The notes under the pieces are model-generated. The model was not told the DNA's origin and made no database searches. It was given only the letters and a program-made list of their open reading frames with translations. A stretch of DNA of 20,114 nt, from NCBI GenBank assembly GCA_900538465.1, contig UPXV01000040.1, positions 1 through 20,114 of the forward strand, written 5' to 3'. A program made the position numbers and the translations under genes. This stretch comes from an uncultured Erysipelotrichaceae bacterium (GTDB taxonomy: Bacteria > Bacillota_I > Bacilli_A > Erysipelotrichales > Coprobacillaceae). Of this stretch, positions 7,240-14,902 are shown one piece after another (position 1 is the stretch's first letter; each line of letters opens with the position of its first letter).

Positions 7240-7317
7240 CTAATTTTTAATAAATTCTTTGATTATATCGGCTTCAGTAAATTTTTGATAGACGTTTTCT
7301 TGCTTACTCATTTCCAT
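7240..7317 (-). CDS. Possible 25-residue small protein or decayed gene remnant
   Basis: On the minus strand an ORF of 25 codons starts ATG-GAA-ATG at 7317 and ends with TAG at 7240-7242. The peptide begins MEMSKQENVY and ends IIKEFIKN, a plausible charged, soluble composition. The ribosome site is weak (a GGG about 7 bases upstream). A poor promoter candidate is TTGACT (7362-7367) with TAAGAT (7337-7342) and a long 19-bp spacer. I do not recognise it. It lies alone between two terminators with identical stems; it could be a small protein gene, or the worn remains of a duplicated 3' end of the upstream DUF1284-like gene. Confidence 0.25.
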   Translation of the reverse strand: MEMSKQENVYQKFTEADIIKEFIKN

Positions 7318-7365
7318 AACTACCCATCTCACAAAAATCTTACACTATATCCCAAAGATGTAGTC

Positions 7366-7392
7366 AAGAAAAAAGAACATTACTGTTCTTTT
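7366..7392 (-). terminator. Terminator of the alarmone synthetase/DUF1284-like unit
   Basis: The minus strand forms AAAAGAACA/TGTTCTTTT (7384-7392 with 7371-7379) around a 4-base loop, followed by TTCTTG. The stop codon of the DUF1284-like gene (7380-7382) sits in the loop, so the last codons are read from the stem. Terminator and coding end are therefore constrained together. Confidence 0.82.
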
Positions 7393-7835
7393 AAATATCT
7401 CTTTGCTCCTAAATCAAACAATTCATATCTTCGATTCGTTAAACAATCATCTTCTTCTAACCAAACTTTAAAAATAACATCTTTATTTTCATACATCATT
7501 CGACACAATTGAAGTGCAGTGTACTGTTCTTTTAAATTAAGATGCAAATAATCAATCAGCCTTTGATCCAATCTCTTGTTATAGTTATCCTTTTTTATAT
7601 TTCCTAATGTTTCTGGCAATCCATCATCACAAATTCCATTAACACATTGAATACATGGCTGACATATATCATCAGCATCAACCGTTAATAATAATTGAAC
7701 TTGTGGATTATCAATAATCTCATTAGCAACCTTATAAAAATCATGCTGCATTCTTTCATCAGGTACAAAGACATCTATACCTGATCCATAAAGTTTAATT
7801 ATATCCATAAAATGATGTGGTTTGATAGTTATCAT
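7380..7835 (-). CDS. DUF1284-like cysteine-rich protein
   Basis: The 151-residue protein starts with MITIKPHHFMDIIK, the paired-histidine beginning typical of DUF1284 proteins. A cysteine cluster follows in DADDICQPCIQCVNGICDD (Cys58, 61, 64, 69), with two more cysteines at 111 and 131. The cluster spacing suggests binding of a metal or iron-sulfur centre, but no function is established for the family. There is no signal peptide or membrane segment. Its ATG overlaps the stop of the alarmone synthetase gene in a TAATG arrangement and its own ribosome site is weak, so the two are probably translationally coupled. Coupling hints that they work together, which is inference only. The 3' end is embedded in the terminator. 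Confidence 0.72.
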   Translation of the reverse strand: MITIKPHHFMDIIKLYGSGIDVFVPDERMQHDFYKVANEIIDNPQVQLLLTVDADDICQPCIQCVNGICDDGLPETLGNIKKDNYNKRLDQRLIDYLHLNLKEQYTALQLCRMMYENKDVIFKVWLEEDDCLTNRRYELFDLGAKRYLKEQ

Positions 7836-8896
7836 TAGCTTCTCATCTTCTCTTTCACAGAAATTTCTTCTCTAAGTTTATGTAAACGTTCTATGCTTTC
7901 TCTTGTGAAGATTTCTTCAGGATCAGCTGATCCTTCCTCAGCTAACATCACAAGAGAAATCCATAATAAAACATTATATATATTCACTGTTTGATTCTCT
8001 TTATAATTTTCCACACGTTCTCTAGAAATCCATTCAATTTCTTTCATATGATTTTCTACAAAATCATCTAATTCATTAATATACGTATAACCCATATAAT
8101 GGAACCTTTGGATTAAACGTGATTGTGAAATCAACTCTGAATCTCTTTCAAATTTAAATTGAAATTCTGAATGTAATTTTTCTAAAACATTATTGATGCG
8201 TGGAGATGTGTTCACATATTGAATTAAAGAATTCACATTGATATCTGTTTTTAAGACTTTTTCAATATGAACAATTCCTTTATTATATTCATCAACTTCT
8301 TTAGCAATTTGAACAAATTCTTCATCCAATAACTCAAGTGATGCTGAAAGTCTAGTTAAACGACGACGAATATCCTTAGGAATCTCATATTGAGATTTAT
8401 AACCTAACCCATGTTCAATTTCAGCCCAAGAATGTTGTAAAGTTGTCCTAATCTGTAATTCAAAAACAATATCTTTATATTCTGAATATTCAATCAATTG
8501 ACATCTTTCATCATTAAATTTAATAAGAAGATGCAAAGAATTGTATCCAAAATCAATACGATCATCATAATTTTTCTTACGTTTATCATTATACTCAATA
8601 ATATCAAAATTCTCTTTTACACATTCATAAATACGATCAACATCATTTTCAAATAAAGTAATAATACGACAAGCAACAACATCCGTGATTTCATTAATAT
8701 CACGATATTTATTCTTATAAGTTATTTTCTTCATCAAAGCATCTTCACTTTTAATACGTATAGCCATATTTGAAATACGAAAATGATGATTATCAATAAT
8801 ACGTGTAAAAATATCTTCAATATCATGTTTTAAAGAACGATAAATATCTTGGTTATCATGATATTGTTTGATAATTCTTTTGGCAGAATTATGCAT
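7835..8896 (-). CDS. RelA/SpoT-domain alarmone synthetase, HD-less, with long C-terminal extension
   Basis: The 353-residue protein has a nucleotidyltransferase-like RelA/SpoT synthetase domain in its first 200 residues: IRIKSEDALMKKI (46-58), DVVACRI (72-78), the GTP-binding GYNSLH (117-122) and ELQIRTTLQHSWAEIEH (146-162) containing the catalytic-region glutamate. No HD hydrolase domain precedes it, so it resembles small alarmone synthetases that move pyrophosphate from ATP to GTP/GDP. Unusually for the small class (about 200-260 residues) it carries about 150 further residues of mostly helical, unassigned sequence, with no TGS or ACT domain visible. Some such variants are toxins acting on other nucleotides or tRNA; this cannot be decided here. 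The ATG at 8896 follows GAGGTGAT. A 15-bp dyad lies in the promoter, and the DUF1284-like gene is coupled downstream. Confidence 0.85.
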   Translation of the reverse strand: MHNSAKRIIKQYHDNQDIYRSLKHDIEDIFTRIIDNHHFRISNMAIRIKSEDALMKKITYKNKYRDINEITDVVACRIITLFENDVDRIYECVKENFDIIEYNDKRKKNYDDRIDFGYNSLHLLIKFNDERCQLIEYSEYKDIVFELQIRTTLQHSWAEIEHGLGYKSQYEIPKDIRRRLTRLSASLELLDEEFVQIAKEVDEYNKGIVHIEKVLKTDINVNSLIQYVNTSPRINNVLEKLHSEFQFKFERDSELISQSRLIQRFHYMGYTYINELDDFVENHMKEIEWISRERVENYKENQTVNIYNVLLWISLVMLAEEGSADPEEIFTRESIERLHKLREEISVKEKMRS

Positions 8897-8915
8897 GTTA
8901 TCACCTCATGAAATC

Positions 8916-8942
8916 ATTATACAAAATGAATATGAAATATTC
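8916..8942 (-). promoter_or_regulatory. Promoter region of the alarmone synthetase with dyad
   Basis: The minus strand has TATAAT (8916-8921) 20 bases before the start codon. Immediately upstream is a palindrome GAATATTTCATATTC (8928-8942), with 6-bp arms and a 3-base centre, occupying the -10/-35 spacer and edge of the -35 region. No convincing -35 hexamer is seen. The dyad could be an operator. Confidence 0.5.
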
Positions 8943-8949
8943 GTGAACA

Positions 8950-8977
8950 AAAGAAAAGAAGTAGATTTCTCTACTTC
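8950..8977 (-). terminator. Terminator of the ctp-to-lgt operon
   Basis: The minus strand carries GAAGTAGA-GAAA-TCTACTTC (8970-8977 with 8958-8965), followed by TTTTCTTTTG. It lies 14 bases past the lgt stop codon and ends the long operon before the alarmone synthetase promoter. Confidence 0.9.
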
Positions 8978-8991
8978 CAAATCCTGGCTTC

Positions 8992-9801
8992 TTAACTAGG
9001 ATCAAAATCTTCTATTTTCGTTCCTTTTTTATAAACATATATCATTCCTGCAATTCCTACGACAAGGAAAACAATAGAAATCAACTGTGCCATACGAATA
9101 GGTCCAAACATTAAACTATCTGTACGTAATCCTTCTACAAAGAATCTCACAACTCCATAAAAGACAAAATAGCTAAAGAATTGCATCCCAATATGTTTTT
9201 GAAGTTTTCTTACAACAAAAATAATCAACAAGAAAGCAATAACATTTCCAACTGATTCATACAAAAATGTTGGATGATGATATGCACCACCAATATACAT
9301 ATTATCAATAATAAACTGTGGCAAATGTAAAGATTGAAGAAACTCAAGACTTACATTTCCACCAAAGGCTTCATGATTAAAAAAGTTTCCCCATCTTCCA
9401 CATGCTTGAGCAATTAAAACGCCAGGCATAATGGCATCACCAGCCACCAAAAATGGAATATTGTGTTTCTTAAAGAAGAAATAACTATAAATAAGTCCAG
9501 TAAAAATACCACCCTGAATTGCTAAACCGCCATGCCATACAGCAAAAATCTCCATCGGATTGGCTGCATACATTTCATCAAAGGTAAAAATGACATACCA
9601 AATTCTCGCTCCAATAATTCCAATAAATAAGAGCGCAAAGAAATAATCAGAAAGAATCTCCTTGTTATAACCTAATTGTTTAAAACGATATTGTCCAAGT
9701 AAATATGCAAAACAAGCTCCTGTTAAAATAACAATTGCATACCATTGGATATGAAGAGGTCCAATGGATACAAACGTTGAAAAATCTTCAAAGAATGTCA
9801 T
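8992..9801 (-). CDS. lgt: Prolipoprotein diacylglyceryl transferase
   Basis: This 269-residue multi-pass membrane protein attaches diacylglycerol from phosphatidylglycerol to the lipobox cysteine of prelipoproteins at the outer face of the membrane. About seven hydrophobic segments are visible. The hallmark motif GRWGNFFNHEAFG (135-147) is intact with the conserved arginine (136), and the essential histidine is His90 in WHGGLAIQGG. Tyr21 and the late GLRTD arginine (226) also match family positions. Its start codon overlaps the stop of hprK as ATGA (9798-9801) with only a weak ribosome site, so translation is coupled. The hprK-lgt order is well known in Firmicutes. It is the last gene of the operon. 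Confidence 0.97.
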   Translation of the reverse strand: MTFFEDFSTFVSIGPLHIQWYAIVILTGACFAYLLGQYRFKQLGYNKEILSDYFFALLFIGIIGARIWYVIFTFDEMYAANPMEIFAVWHGGLAIQGGIFTGLIYSYFFFKKHNIPFLVAGDAIMPGVLIAQACGRWGNFFNHEAFGGNVSLEFLQSLHLPQFIIDNMYIGGAYHHPTFLYESVGNVIAFLLIIFVVRKLQKHIGMQFFSYFVFYGVVRFFVEGLRTDSLMFGPIRMAQLISIVFLVVGIAGMIYVYKKGTKIEDFDPS

Positions 9802-10733
9802 GATGTTTTACTCTTTATGTTATCTAATATTCTATTGACAAATTCTTTACTTGAATCAAAACCAGAGTCTTTTAATTGCATATTCATAACAGCAGCTTCA
9901 ATAATCGCAGACATACTACGACCTCCTGTAACAGGCACAACAATCTTTGGAATTTGAACAGTTAAGATTTCTTCAGTAACATCATCCTCTTCAACTCCAA
10001 TACGTGTATATTCACGAGATGGTAACCATCTTTCTAGTTGAATAATCAAATCAACATTATCTTTTGGTAAAATAGAAGCAACACCAAACATCTTAGAAAC
10101 ATCAATAACACCAATACCTCTAATTTCTAATAAGTTCTTCAAAACTTCAGGTGCTCTACCGACAATACCTTGGCCAATGTGATATAACTCAATAGCGTCA
10201 TCAGCTATTAACAAATGTCCTCTTTTGATTAACTCCAAAGCAATTTCTGATTTCCCAATACCACTATCACCACGAATAACGACACCTTTTCCATAGATAT
10301 TTAAGAAAACTCCATGGATTAATGTTTCAGCCGCTAAAGCTTCATCTAATGTTCCTGTTAAATCAATAGAAACACGTCCTGTTGCCTGTGCTGTTTCAAA
10401 AATTGGGAAATTTCTTTTCATCGCAATATTTTTCAAGATTTCTGGACATTCATATCCTTTCGCAATAATGATACATGGTGTTTCATCATTTGCTAGTTTT
10501 GAAAAACAAGCTAATTGAGATTCTTTGCTCATTTCCTTAACGAAAGCAATTTCTTTTTCACCGAATAAAATAATTCTTCTAAAATCTGTATGTTTAAAGA
10601 ATCCTGCAAGTTCAAATCCTGGTCTATTCATTTCAGCGACAAAGACTTCTCTTTCTAATGATTTTTCATCACCAGAAATTTGTTTAAATAAAGATGATTT
10701 CAGCAATTCTTTTAATTTTACTGATTTACCCAT
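9798..10733 (-). CDS. hprK: HPr kinase/phosphorylase
   Basis: The 311-residue enzyme phosphorylates and dephosphorylates Ser46 of HPr in response to glycolytic intermediates, controlling CcpA-dependent catabolite repression. The N-terminal half (1-130) is the regulatory domain. The kinase domain shows catalytic His140, P-loop GDSGIGKS (155-162), Asp178-Asp179 in LIADDA, and the HprK signature LEIRGIGVIDV (202-212). The late region GGRSMSAIIEAAVMN (270-284) matches the conserved GRN/S-IIE-A-MN segment with a Gly-Gly-Arg variant instead of the more usual Pro-Gly-Arg. The ATG at 10733 is preceded by AGGAGGA, which overlaps the uvrA stop. It sits between uvrA and lgt in the operon. Confidence 0.97.
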   Translation of the reverse strand: MGKSVKLKELLKSSLFKQISGDEKSLEREVFVAEMNRPGFELAGFFKHTDFRRIILFGEKEIAFVKEMSKESQLACFSKLANDETPCIIIAKGYECPEILKNIAMKRNFPIFETAQATGRVSIDLTGTLDEALAAETLIHGVFLNIYGKGVVIRGDSGIGKSEIALELIKRGHLLIADDAIELYHIGQGIVGRAPEVLKNLLEIRGIGVIDVSKMFGVASILPKDNVDLIIQLERWLPSREYTRIGVEEDDVTEEILTVQIPKIVVPVTGGRSMSAIIEAAVMNMQLKDSGFDSSKEFVNRILDNIKSKTS

Positions 10734-10743
10734 ACTGTTCCTC

Positions 10744-13569
10744 CTACTCTAACACTTTCTTAAGAAAACGCCCTGTATGACTTTCTTCACACTTAGCGAC
10801 TTTCTCTGGTGTTCCTGATACTACAATTGTACCACCATTGTCGCCACCTTCCAATCCTAAATCGATAATATAATCAGCAACTTTAATCACATCAAGGTTA
10901 TGTTCAATAACAATCACTGTATCTCCTTGATCAACAATACGATTTAAGACTTCAATTAAACGTGCAACATCATGACTATGTAACCCAGTTGTTGGTTCAT
11001 CAAGGATATAAACAGTCTTCCCAGTTGCCTTCTTTTGAAGTTCACTTGCAAGTTTGACACGTTGGGCTTCTCCACCTGATAAAGTTGTTGCACTTTGACC
11101 AAGTTTCACATATCCTAAACCAACATCATAAATTGTTTGTAATTTTGAACGAATACGAGGTAAATTATCAAAGAATTCTAATGAATCTTCAATTGTCATT
11201 TCTAATACATCATAAATTGTCTTATCTTTATATGTAACTTGTAAAGTTTCTTCATTATAACGTTTTCCACCACATTCTTCACATGGGACATAAACATCTG
11301 GTAAAAAGTGCATACTAATACGTTTGACACCATCACCCTGACATGCTTCACAACGTCCACCTTTGACATTGAAAGAGAAACGCCCTTTATCATAACCTCT
11401 CATTTTGGCTTCTGGTGTTTTCGCAAATAAATCACGAATATCATCAAAAACACCTGTATAAGTCACTGGATTGGAACGAGGAGTTCTTCCAATAGGGTCT
11501 TGTGAAACTTCAATGACCTTATCAACATTATCCAATCCTAAAATATCTTTATGTTTTCCAGGTTTTTCTTTTGAATGATAAAGTTTAGCACGAACAGCTT
11601 TACATAAAATTTCATTTACCAATGTAGACTTTCCACTTCCTGAAACACCTGTTACACAAACAAACTTTCCAAGTGGGAACTTCACATTAATATTTTTTAA
11701 GTTGTTCTCTTGTGCCCCTTTAATTTCAATAAAGAGTCCATTTCCTTTTCTTCTTTTCTTTGGCACAGGAATCTTGTACTCCCCAGAAAGATACTTTCCA
11801 GTTATAGAGTTTGGATTATGCATAATTTCTTCTGGTGTTCCAGCAGCAATAACTTCTCCACCATGAACTCCAGCCCCTGGTCCAATATCAATAATATAAT
11901 CAGAAGCACGCATTGTATCTTCATCATGCTCAACAACGATTACACTATTTCCTAAATCACGCATATTACATAATGTCTTGATTAATTTTTCATTATCTCT
12001 TTGATGAAGCCCAATTGAAGGTTCATCTAAGACATAAAGAACACCAGTTAAACGTGAACCAATCTGTGTAGCCAAACGAATACGTTGTGCTTCACCACCA
12101 GATAATCCACCCGCTCTTCTTGATAATGTTAAATATCCTAAACCAACATCATTTAAGAATGTTAAACGATCTTTGATTTCTTTAATAATTAATCTTGCAA
12201 TATTTGTTTCTGTTTCATTTAACTTTAAATTTGTAATAAATTCTAAGGCTTTTTCAATGGACATATCAGTAAATTCACTAATATTCAATCCTCCAACCAA
12301 AACACTTAAGACTTGATCATTTAAACGTCTTCCTTGACAAGTTGGACAAGTATGTTCAGCCATAAAAGAAGCATACCATTCTTTAGACCAAGCAGAAGTC
12401 GTTTCTTCATAACGTCTTTCAATTAATGTTTTAACACCTTCAATATACTTTGTTGTTTTAGACACATTTCCAGAACTTGATTCAATTGTATACTGAATTG
12501 GACGATCAGATCCTCTTAAAATAATATTTAATTCTTTCTTTGTAAAATCTTTTAAAGGTTTATCTAAATCAATATGATATTCACGACATAAAACAAGAAA
12601 TCTTTGCCATTCAATACGATCTGTTCCTACAGAAGTCTTAAAATAACGAATTCCACCTTGATTAATACTCAAAGACCAATCAGGAATCAACAAATCATCA
12701 TCAACTTCATTTTTAACACCAATCCCTTTACAATCAGGACAAGCCCCTAACGGGTTATTAAAGGAAAATAATCTTGGTTCTAATTTAGGAACACTAAATC
12801 CACAGTGAGGACATGCCAAATGTTGAGAAAATAATTTTTCTGTTTTTGTATTCAAATTTTCAACAATTGCTTCTCCACCTGTTAATTTTAATGCAGTTTC
12901 TAATGAATCTGCCAAACGTGAACGATAACCTTCTTTTTTTATAATTCTATCAACAACGACATCAATGTTATGTTTCTTGTTTTTATCTAAAACAATTTCT
13001 TCTTCCAATAATTTTGTTTCACCATCAACTTTAACTCTCACAAACCCATCTTTCATTAATTGTTCAAATAAATCTTTATGAGTCCCTTTTTGATTTTTAC
13101 ACATTCTTGCCAAAACTTGAAGCTTTGTTCCATCCTCATATGTATCCACAGTATCAACCATTTGTTTCACTGTTTGAGATTCAATTAAAACATGATGTTC
13201 AGGACAATAGGCATGCCCTACTCTTGCATAAAGTAATCTCAAATAATCAAAAATTTCTGTAACAGTTCCTACTGTTGAACGGGGATTGTTAGAAGTTGTT
13301 TTTTGATCAATCGCAATAGATGGTGATAAACCTTCAATACTATCAACATCAGGTTTCTCAACACCACCTAAGAATTGTCTTGCATAAGCACTTAAAGATT
13401 CTACATATCTTCTTTGCCCTTCCGCATAAATCGTATCAAAGGCCAAAGATGTTTTCCCACTTCCTGATAAACCTGTCATAATGACAAGTTTATCACGAGG
13501 AATTTCTACATCAATATTCTTTAAATTATTGACTCTCGCTCCTTTAATAATAATCTTATCTTTTATCAT
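10744..13569 (-). CDS. uvrA: Excinuclease ABC subunit A
   Basis: The 941-residue damage-recognition ATPase of nucleotide excision repair has two ABC-type ATPase halves. Walker A motifs are GLSGSGKTS (33-41) and GVSGSGKST (641-649), signature motifs LSGGEAQR are at 489-496 and 830-837, and Walker B motifs LYVLDEPS (511-518) and VYILDEPT (853-860). Cysteine pairs for zinc modules are at 253/256 with 277/280 and at 740/743 with 763/766; an extra CPTC pair is at 408/411, as is usual. Length and motifs are intact, so it should be functional with UvrB. It starts at ATG 13569, overlapping the end of cca by 14 bases, so expression is tied to the upstream genes. Confidence 0.98.
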   Translation of the reverse strand: MIKDKIIIKGARVNNLKNIDVEIPRDKLVIMTGLSGSGKTSLAFDTIYAEGQRRYVESLSAYARQFLGGVEKPDVDSIEGLSPSIAIDQKTTSNNPRSTVGTVTEIFDYLRLLYARVGHAYCPEHHVLIESQTVKQMVDTVDTYEDGTKLQVLARMCKNQKGTHKDLFEQLMKDGFVRVKVDGETKLLEEEIVLDKNKKHNIDVVVDRIIKKEGYRSRLADSLETALKLTGGEAIVENLNTKTEKLFSQHLACPHCGFSVPKLEPRLFSFNNPLGACPDCKGIGVKNEVDDDLLIPDWSLSINQGGIRYFKTSVGTDRIEWQRFLVLCREYHIDLDKPLKDFTKKELNIILRGSDRPIQYTIESSSGNVSKTTKYIEGVKTLIERRYEETTSAWSKEWYASFMAEHTCPTCQGRRLNDQVLSVLVGGLNISEFTDMSIEKALEFITNLKLNETETNIARLIIKEIKDRLTFLNDVGLGYLTLSRRAGGLSGGEAQRIRLATQIGSRLTGVLYVLDEPSIGLHQRDNEKLIKTLCNMRDLGNSVIVVEHDEDTMRASDYIIDIGPGAGVHGGEVIAAGTPEEIMHNPNSITGKYLSGEYKIPVPKKRRKGNGLFIEIKGAQENNLKNINVKFPLGKFVCVTGVSGSGKSTLVNEILCKAVRAKLYHSKEKPGKHKDILGLDNVDKVIEVSQDPIGRTPRSNPVTYTGVFDDIRDLFAKTPEAKMRGYDKGRFSFNVKGGRCEACQGDGVKRISMHFLPDVYVPCEECGGKRYNEETLQVTYKDKTIYDVLEMTIEDSLEFFDNLPRIRSKLQTIYDVGLGYVKLGQSATTLSGGEAQRVKLASELQKKATGKTVYILDEPTTGLHSHDVARLIEVLNRIVDQGDTVIVIEHNLDVIKVADYIIDLGLEGGDNGGTIVVSGTPEKVAKCEESHTGRFLKKVLE

Positions 13570-14902
13570 ACTTTTTCTTTAAACTCCTTAAAATTTTCTC
13601 TTTACTTAAACCTTGAAGCTGTAAATCATAGGCTTCATTTAATAGTTTCTTAAACTGTTGATGAACCTGAAAACCAGCCTCTATCAAATCATGACCATCA
13701 ATCAAAGCTGGTAAAGCATGATCTCCTAGTCTTGATTTTTTATCTAATATATAAACCCAAAACTCATCATATTGTTTCTGAGCAACTTTACCTCTCCCTA
13801 ACTTATCACAACAACTCATCCAAATCAAATCATTCAATGAAATCTTACCATCAATTTTCTTTAATAACCTTAAATAAGTAATATCTCTACTGTGATTTCT
13901 TGCCATATTCATTAAATGCATATGATACATAATCATTGAGGAAATATATTCTCTTTGTTTTTTAGAAGTTATCAAATCAACACTTTTAAAAACATCAACC
14001 CCAGCTTCATTATGACCATGTGCATGACCATCACTGGTTGTCACTAATGGTTTACCTATATCATGTAATAAACATGCCCACATAAACCATAGTGGATGAT
14101 CTGTTTTTTGTTTCGACAAAGCCGCAACATCTAAGACTAACATTGTATGTTGGAAGACATCACCTTCTGGATGATAATCCAGACGCTGATGAGTTGTTGC
14201 AAGGGTAGAAAGATAGCTTGGTAAAGCATGAATATCTTTCAAAAACGTAAATCCGAGTGATGGCCTAGGAGCCATCAAAATTTTACAATATTCACTATAA
14301 ACTCTTTCAGTAGATAAATGATCTAACATATGTTGTTGAACCATTTTCTGACATAACTCAAATGTCTCTTTTTCTACAGTCATTTCAAATCTTGCTACAA
14401 ATTGAGCAATTCTTAAAACTCTTAAAGGGTCTTCTACAAAGGTTAAAGGATTGACACAACGAATCTTCTTTTGTTCAATATCCTCAAGACCCCCACATAA
14501 ATCAATAATACAATCTTGATGATAATCATACATCAATGCATTCATCGTTAAATCACGACGTTGTATAGCTTTTTCAATTGGTAATTGAGGATCAATCATA
14601 ACTTCAAAATCCTGATGTTTATCACCAATCTTCTTTTCCTTACGAGGTAAAGCAAAATCATAATGAGGCAATTGATCCAATTGCATAATCGCAAATGATT
14701 GACCAAATGTATTCACATGACCATGTCGTGATAAGACATCATGCAACTGTTGATAGGTTAAATGATAAACTTCAACATCAATATCATGTTCATCACTATA
14801 TCCCATCACTTCATCACGAACACTCCCACCAACAATATAAACATATCCACCAGATTCAAGAATATCATCAAAAACAAGACGAGCCAATGGTTCAATTTTC
14901 AT
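13556..14902 (-). CDS. cca: tRNA nucleotidyltransferase (CCA-adding enzyme) with HD domain
   Basis: The 448-residue class II nucleotidyltransferase adds or repairs the 3' CCA of tRNAs. The catalytic head shows GGSVRD (25-30), the metal-binding aspartates Asp40 and Asp42 in DIDVEVY, RRDLTMNAL (115-123) and EDPLRVLRIAQF (157-168), the nucleotide-recognition region. An HD domain follows, with His252, the HD pair His280-Asp281 in LLHDIGK and His297, which in related proteins gives phosphohydrolase activity. The start codon shares one base with the uvrB stop (TAATG), with AAAGGTGA upstream. A poly(A) polymerase or partial (A- or CC-) adding role is possible, since these families look alike. Its place between uvrB and uvrA is unusual. 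Confidence 0.88.
   Translation of the reverse strand: MKIEPLARLVFDDILESGGYVYIVGGSVRDEVMGYSDEHDIDVEVYHLTYQQLHDVLSRHGHVNTFGQSFAIMQLDQLPHYDFALPRKEKKIGDKHQDFEVMIDPQLPIEKAIQRRDLTMNALMYDYHQDCIIDLCGGLEDIEQKKIRCVNPLTFVEDPLRVLRIAQFVARFEMTVEKETFELCQKMVQQHMLDHLSTERVYSEYCKILMAPRPSLGFTFLKDIHALPSYLSTLATTHQRLDYHPEGDVFQHTMLVLDVAALSKQKTDHPLWFMWACLLHDIGKPLVTTSDGHAHGHNEAGVDVFKSVDLITSKKQREYISSMIMYHMHLMNMARNHSRDITYLRLLKKIDGKISLNDLIWMSCCDKLGRGKVAQKQYDEFWVYILDKKSRLGDHALPALIDGHDLIEAGFQVHQQFKKLLNEAYDLQLQGLSKEKILRSLKKKYDKR

Noticed and set aside
7222..7512. Plus-strand 96-codon open frame across the terminator region
   Set aside because: It runs through two hairpin terminators and antisense to the DUF1284-like gene, without a good ribosome site.
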